Source: CAUZSM01 sp963582685
GTDB lineage: Archaea; Thermoplasmatota; Poseidoniia; Poseidoniales; Thalassarchaeaceae
Reading direction: 5' to 3'
Assembly (NCBI GenBank): GCA_963582685.1
Contig: CAUZSM010000076.1
Coordinates: forward strand, 1-7,918
DNA length: 7,918 nt
Shown in pieces: positions 5,465 to 7,918 of this stretch. The notes under the pieces are model-generated. The model made no database searches and had not been told where the DNA came from. It was given only the letters and a program-made list of their open reading frames with translations. Position 1 is the first letter of the stretch; the number at the start of each line of letters is the position of its first letter. A program made the position numbers and the translations under genes.

Positions 5465-6735
5465 AATTCACCTCCAAGTTCCTTGATGTGCTCATGTCCG
5501 TAGTACAGCCATTGCTCATCGCTCCAATTTCCAGGACGGCGCGGGTCGTCCAACGCCAATGTTGCAGATTCGGTTGTATCCACCGCTGGAGCAGCGGCAG
5601 CCTGCAGTGCGGGAGGAGGCTCGGCATAGGTCGGCTGTTGTGGCTCATCAAAGCCCATCTGTGGAGGATTGGCTGCTGCCATCGCCCTGATTTCATCGAG
5701 AGTAGGGGGCGGTGGCGAGGATTCAATGAACAAAGCCGTTTGGTCGGCGGGAATCATAGCGTGCGGTACAACCGCAAGGGTGGAAGCCATCACATCGTCC
5801 TGTGGTCCTACGCTGTGCGCGAAGCGTCGCTGAACGGCAATGCACAAACCGATGACTGCGAACATGATGCCACACATCTGTAGGCGAACTGCCCAAATAT
5901 TCGTGCTCCACTCCTCATGTTCACTGGACAGCGTCACCCAACGGGAGTATTCCGAAAAGTCGTCGTTCAACATCAACACGCGATACTGGAACTCCACATC
6001 AGAGAGTGCCATCGGTATCGATGCTTTCCAACCACCCTCTCCTGAAACAGCAGCGACCGTAGTGGTGGGACCATCGCCTCCAATCCGCCATTCTACCCGT
6101 ACGGTAGTCGCATTGATTACCGGGAGAGTGAGCATGGTCACCTCGCCGATATCTCGATTGGTCACGGGATCCCAATCCAGATTCATCTGCGGCAAATTCT
6201 CAGGTATCGGGCCGACGTCGATGCTGATGCCCACATCGTCTACCGCCATTCTCGCCACACCGCCGCCGCCGTGGTGAACCGCTGCAAATAGGGTGTGGTT
6301 GCCCTGTTCAGCGGGCGCTCGCAGCACCCATGATACAGTCACACCCTCACTGGAATCGAAGGCTAGGGTTTCCTGATAATTGCTCTCGCCGCCATTGTCA
6401 TTGTCAAGGACTGTCCAGCCGGAATCCTCGGGGGTGTCGGCAACGCCATGCAAATCGCTGAGCAGGAAAACACCAACGATGCGCTTCGATGATAGTTCCA
6501 TTCCTGTAACCTTCACCGAGACCGTCAGCAGTCCAGAGGAATAGGTCTCAGTTCGGTCTGATGATATCTCGATTACTGCAGACGATTCTCCAGACAACCC
6601 GGGGTCACCATGGCAAGAGCCACCGCAAGTGAAGTCCCGATTGTCATCACCTACCCCTCCGGGTCTAGCCTGCATGCTGGGCATCGCGAACAGCAGCCCG
6701 AGCAAGGCGACAATCAGCAATGCTCGGCGAATCAC
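5461..6735 (-). CDS. Membrane-anchored CX3CH protein with Reeler/choice-of-anchor-like domain
   Basis: This 424-residue protein starts at GTG 6735 with a signal peptide (residues 1-23, RR then a Leu-rich core). Soon after cleavage comes C37-GGS-C41-H42, a CX3CH variant of the c-type heme motif. Residues 50-175 form a beta domain whose order (CHG, then ISSDRTETYSSGLLTVSVKV, GVFLLSD, then VSWVLRAPAEQGNHTLFAAVHH) resembles Reeler or choice-of-anchor domains that follow CXXCH motifs in surface proteins. A second beta domain (about 185-270) contains a VRVEWRIGG strand. A membrane helix follows (about 282-302) with RR on its inner side, then a Pro/Ala-rich cytoplasmic tail ending in a compact Trp/Tyr segment (404-420, WSDEQWLYYGHEHI). 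GTGA overlaps at both ends imply coupled translation with its neighbours. Heme attachment is not proven: the spacing is non-standard, and the Cys could bind another metal or form a disulfide. H154 and H155 are possible distal ligands. Confidence 0.83.
   Translation of the reverse strand: MIRRALLIVALLGLLFAMPSMQARPGGVGDDNRDFTCGGSCHGDPGLSGESSAVIEISSDRTETYSSGLLTVSVKVTGMELSSKRIVGVFLLSDLHGVADTPEDSGWTVLDNDNGGESNYQETLAFDSSEGVTVSWVLRAPAEQGNHTLFAAVHHGGGGVARMAVDDVGISIDVGPIPENLPQMNLDWDPVTNRDIGEVTMLTLPVINATTVRVEWRIGGDGPTTTVAAVSGEGGWKASIPMALSDVEFQYRVLMLNDDFSEYSRWVTLSSEHEEWSTNIWAVRLQMCGIMFAVIGLCIAVQRRFAHSVGPQDDVMASTLAVVPHAMIPADQTALFIESSPPPPTLDEIRAMAAANPPQMGFDEPQQPTYAEPPPALQAAAAPAVDTTESATLALDDPRRPGNWSDEQWLYYGHEHIKELGGEL
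5468..5475 (-). promoter_or_regulatory. Strong Shine-Dalgarno site for the DUF2231-like gene
   Basis: The minus strand reads GGAGGTGA, a full match to the archaeal anti-Shine-Dalgarno complement. It sits inside the last codons of the upstream gene, three bases before GTG 5464 and six before ATG 5461. It supports translation reinitiation at an internal operon gene, in contrast to the leaderless-looking first genes elsewhere in the window. Confidence 0.7.
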
Positions 6736-7918
6736 TGACGCACCACCATGAATCGGTCAATCATCGCTGTTGCAATCGCTGCGATGGTACCGATGATGAA
6801 CAAAATGAAGATGGCGAGGCTCGCACCGCTTGAGGTGCCCTCAGCCTCGTAGGTAATCATGTCTGATTCACCGAGGGTGACTTCACCCGTATTGCCGTCG
6901 GACACCCGCGGATTATGAGTGCCGTTAATGTCGACTGTCACGGTATAGTGATGCGTTCCAGCAACGTGTACTGGCTCTTTCCAAGATGTCTCATTGGTCG
7001 AGGTCACTGCGATGGTGCCGGGTAGGTCACCAGAGGTAAACACTGGGGTATTGGTCCGCCAGACTGTGAATTCCGTATCTGCCCCATTCCAGTTCCAATC
7101 AAGTTGGACCTGTCCTTCGCTGACTGCAACCGACAAATCGCTGACTGTCGCTCCATTCTGAGGTGAGATGGTCCGCTCCGTCGATGCTTCCCCGCCATAT
7201 TCATCGATGACGGTCAAATTGACCACGGTTGGATTGGCTGGCAGGATGATTGAGACTACGGAACCGACGAAACGAGTACCGCCTACATCCCAGAACCAAG
7301 CGACAACCTCGCCATCAGCATCAGTGGAAAGAGTCCCATCGAGGACAGTCACAGCCTCGGCAATCGGGGTGTCAGGAGCATCGAATAGTGCGACAGGAGG
7401 TAAATTACGGATGGTTACTACGTCGGTATAGGCTGTTACAACGCCTCCGTTTCCATCATCAAGGGTGATTTCCACCATCCAAGAATGGCTGACTCCGAGC
7501 CATTCCACTGCGACTTGCTCCAACCCATCTACTTCGCCGAGTTGGAAGCCGTTACGAATCCAGCGGATACTCACTGATATCTCGTCATCATCACCGTCGG
7601 ACGCTGACCAATCGAGGTAAAGCGGTACAAGGCTGTCTGGGTCATCTGGTCCTATCGAAAACGCGGTGAGAACTGGTAGACTATTGCCGATGGTGATGTG
7701 ATTTGATTCAACACTGAGGCCCCATGATGAGCCGTCTGAAGGCGTTATCTTCGCCATCCAAACATCGCCACGCTCGGTCTGTTCCATCGATAACTCAAGC
7801 GTGCCTCGCAAACTCATCACCACATTGCCGTCCCGGAACCAATCAACCATAGAACCTGAACTTGCATCGCCGTCAGGGTCAACGAAATCCCATTGTAGAG
7901 AAATATTCGTGGTCGAAT
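6732..7918 (-). CDS. Ig/PKD-repeat surface protein with C-terminal membrane anchor (5' end off right edge)
   Basis: The frame is open to the right edge (22 codons visible before the first in-window ATG at 7850, including a WDFVDPDGDA stretch), so the N-terminus is missing. About 395 codons are visible. Two similar Ig/cadherin-like repeats come first: DPDGD..MVDWFRDG..VWMAKITPSDG (about 7900-7720) and SDGDDDEISVSIRWIRNG..SWMVEITLDDGNGG (about 7615-7430). Next is a PKD-like domain (about 7405-7160; PPVALFDAP, D..STDADGEVVAWFWDVGG, VNLTVIDEYGG), then an FN3-like domain (about 7130-6900; VQLDWNWNG..FTVWRTNTPV, HHYTVTVDING). A membrane helix (about 6824-6759) and a short basic tail end the protein. 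This is a cell-surface protein with most of its mass outside, probably for adhesion, structure or substrate contact. Its TGA overlaps the next gene's GTG start by 4 nt, so the two are very likely co-translated. No catalytic motif is visible. Confidence 0.88.
   Translation of the reverse strand, partial: STTNISLQWDFVDPDGDASSGSMVDWFRDGNVVMSLRGTLELSMEQTERGDVWMAKITPSDGSSWGLSVESNHITIGNSLPVLTAFSIGPDDPDSLVPLYLDWSASDGDDDEISVSIRWIRNGFQLGEVDGLEQVAVEWLGVSHSWMVEITLDDGNGGVVTAYTDVVTIRNLPPVALFDAPDTPIAEAVTVLDGTLSTDADGEVVAWFWDVGGTRFVGSVVSIILPANPTVVNLTVIDEYGGEASTERTISPQNGATVSDLSVAVSEGQVQLDWNWNGADTEFTVWRTNTPVFTSGDLPGTIAVTSTNETSWKEPVHVAGTHHYTVTVDINGTHNPRVSDGNTGEVTLGESDMITYEAEGTSSGASLAIFILFIIGTIAAIATAMIDRFMVVRQ
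6741..6747 (-). promoter_or_regulatory. Shine-Dalgarno-like GGTGGTG for the CX3CH gene
   Basis: The minus strand reads GGTGGTG five bases before the GTG start at 6735, within the last codons of the upstream surface-protein gene. It partly matches the GGAGGTGA consensus and supports GTG 6735 as the start. Confidence 0.4.

Noticed and set aside
5310..5726. Minus-strand frame of 138 codons overlapping two real genes
   Set aside because: It spans the junction of two well-supported genes in another frame and its Arg/Cys/His-rich protein looks non-coding.
5840..6277. Plus-strand 145-codon open frame
   Set aside because: It is antisense to the CX3CH protein gene, which has a signal peptide, membrane helix and coupled neighbours; the plus frame shows no domain.

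Overview
The window looks like chromosomal DNA from a marine archaeon, most likely of the Marine Group II / Poseidoniales type (Thermoplasmatota). That assignment is inference from gene content. It rests on very acidic exported proteins, a membrane protein ending in two winged helices of the euryarchaeal 'NPGIHLSAL' type, PKD/Ig-like surface proteins with a C-terminal membrane anchor, AT-rich TATA-like boxes about 25 bp before start codons that lack a Shine-Dalgarno site, and Shine-Dalgarno sites at internal operon genes. No rRNA, tRNA, CRISPR array or mobile element was seen.

Left part (1-1755): two divergent GT4-like glycosyltransferase genes. One (minus strand) runs off the left edge; the other (plus strand) appears complete. 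The 50-bp gap between them holds one AT-rich TATA-like box placed exactly midway between the two start codons, so it could serve both genes as a shared leaderless promoter.

Middle (1756-4864): a two-gene plus-strand operon with its own TATA-like box. The first gene encodes an exported or membrane-tethered protein with only five Lys/Arg residues in 404. It carries a diverged internal duplication and a Cys-Glu cluster. The second encodes a one-component transmembrane regulator: signal peptide, acidic Trp-rich ectodomain with a Ca-loop-like DxDxD motif, low-complexity stalk, one membrane helix and two cytoplasmic winged-helix domains. Together they suggest an envelope sensor that signals straight to DNA. 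This is the most interesting part of the window; the ligand is unknown.

Right part (4868-7918): a minus-strand operon of at least three genes, read from the right edge inward, with 4-nt GTGA overlaps at both junctions. They are a large Ig/PKD surface protein (5' end outside the window), a membrane-anchored protein with a CX3CH heme-c-like motif and a Reeler/choice-of-anchor-like domain, and a five-helix membrane protein resembling DUF2231. A redox-linked surface complex is possible but unproven. This operon converges with the regulator operon, with only 3 bp between the two stop codons.

There is no gene-free stretch over 300 bases.
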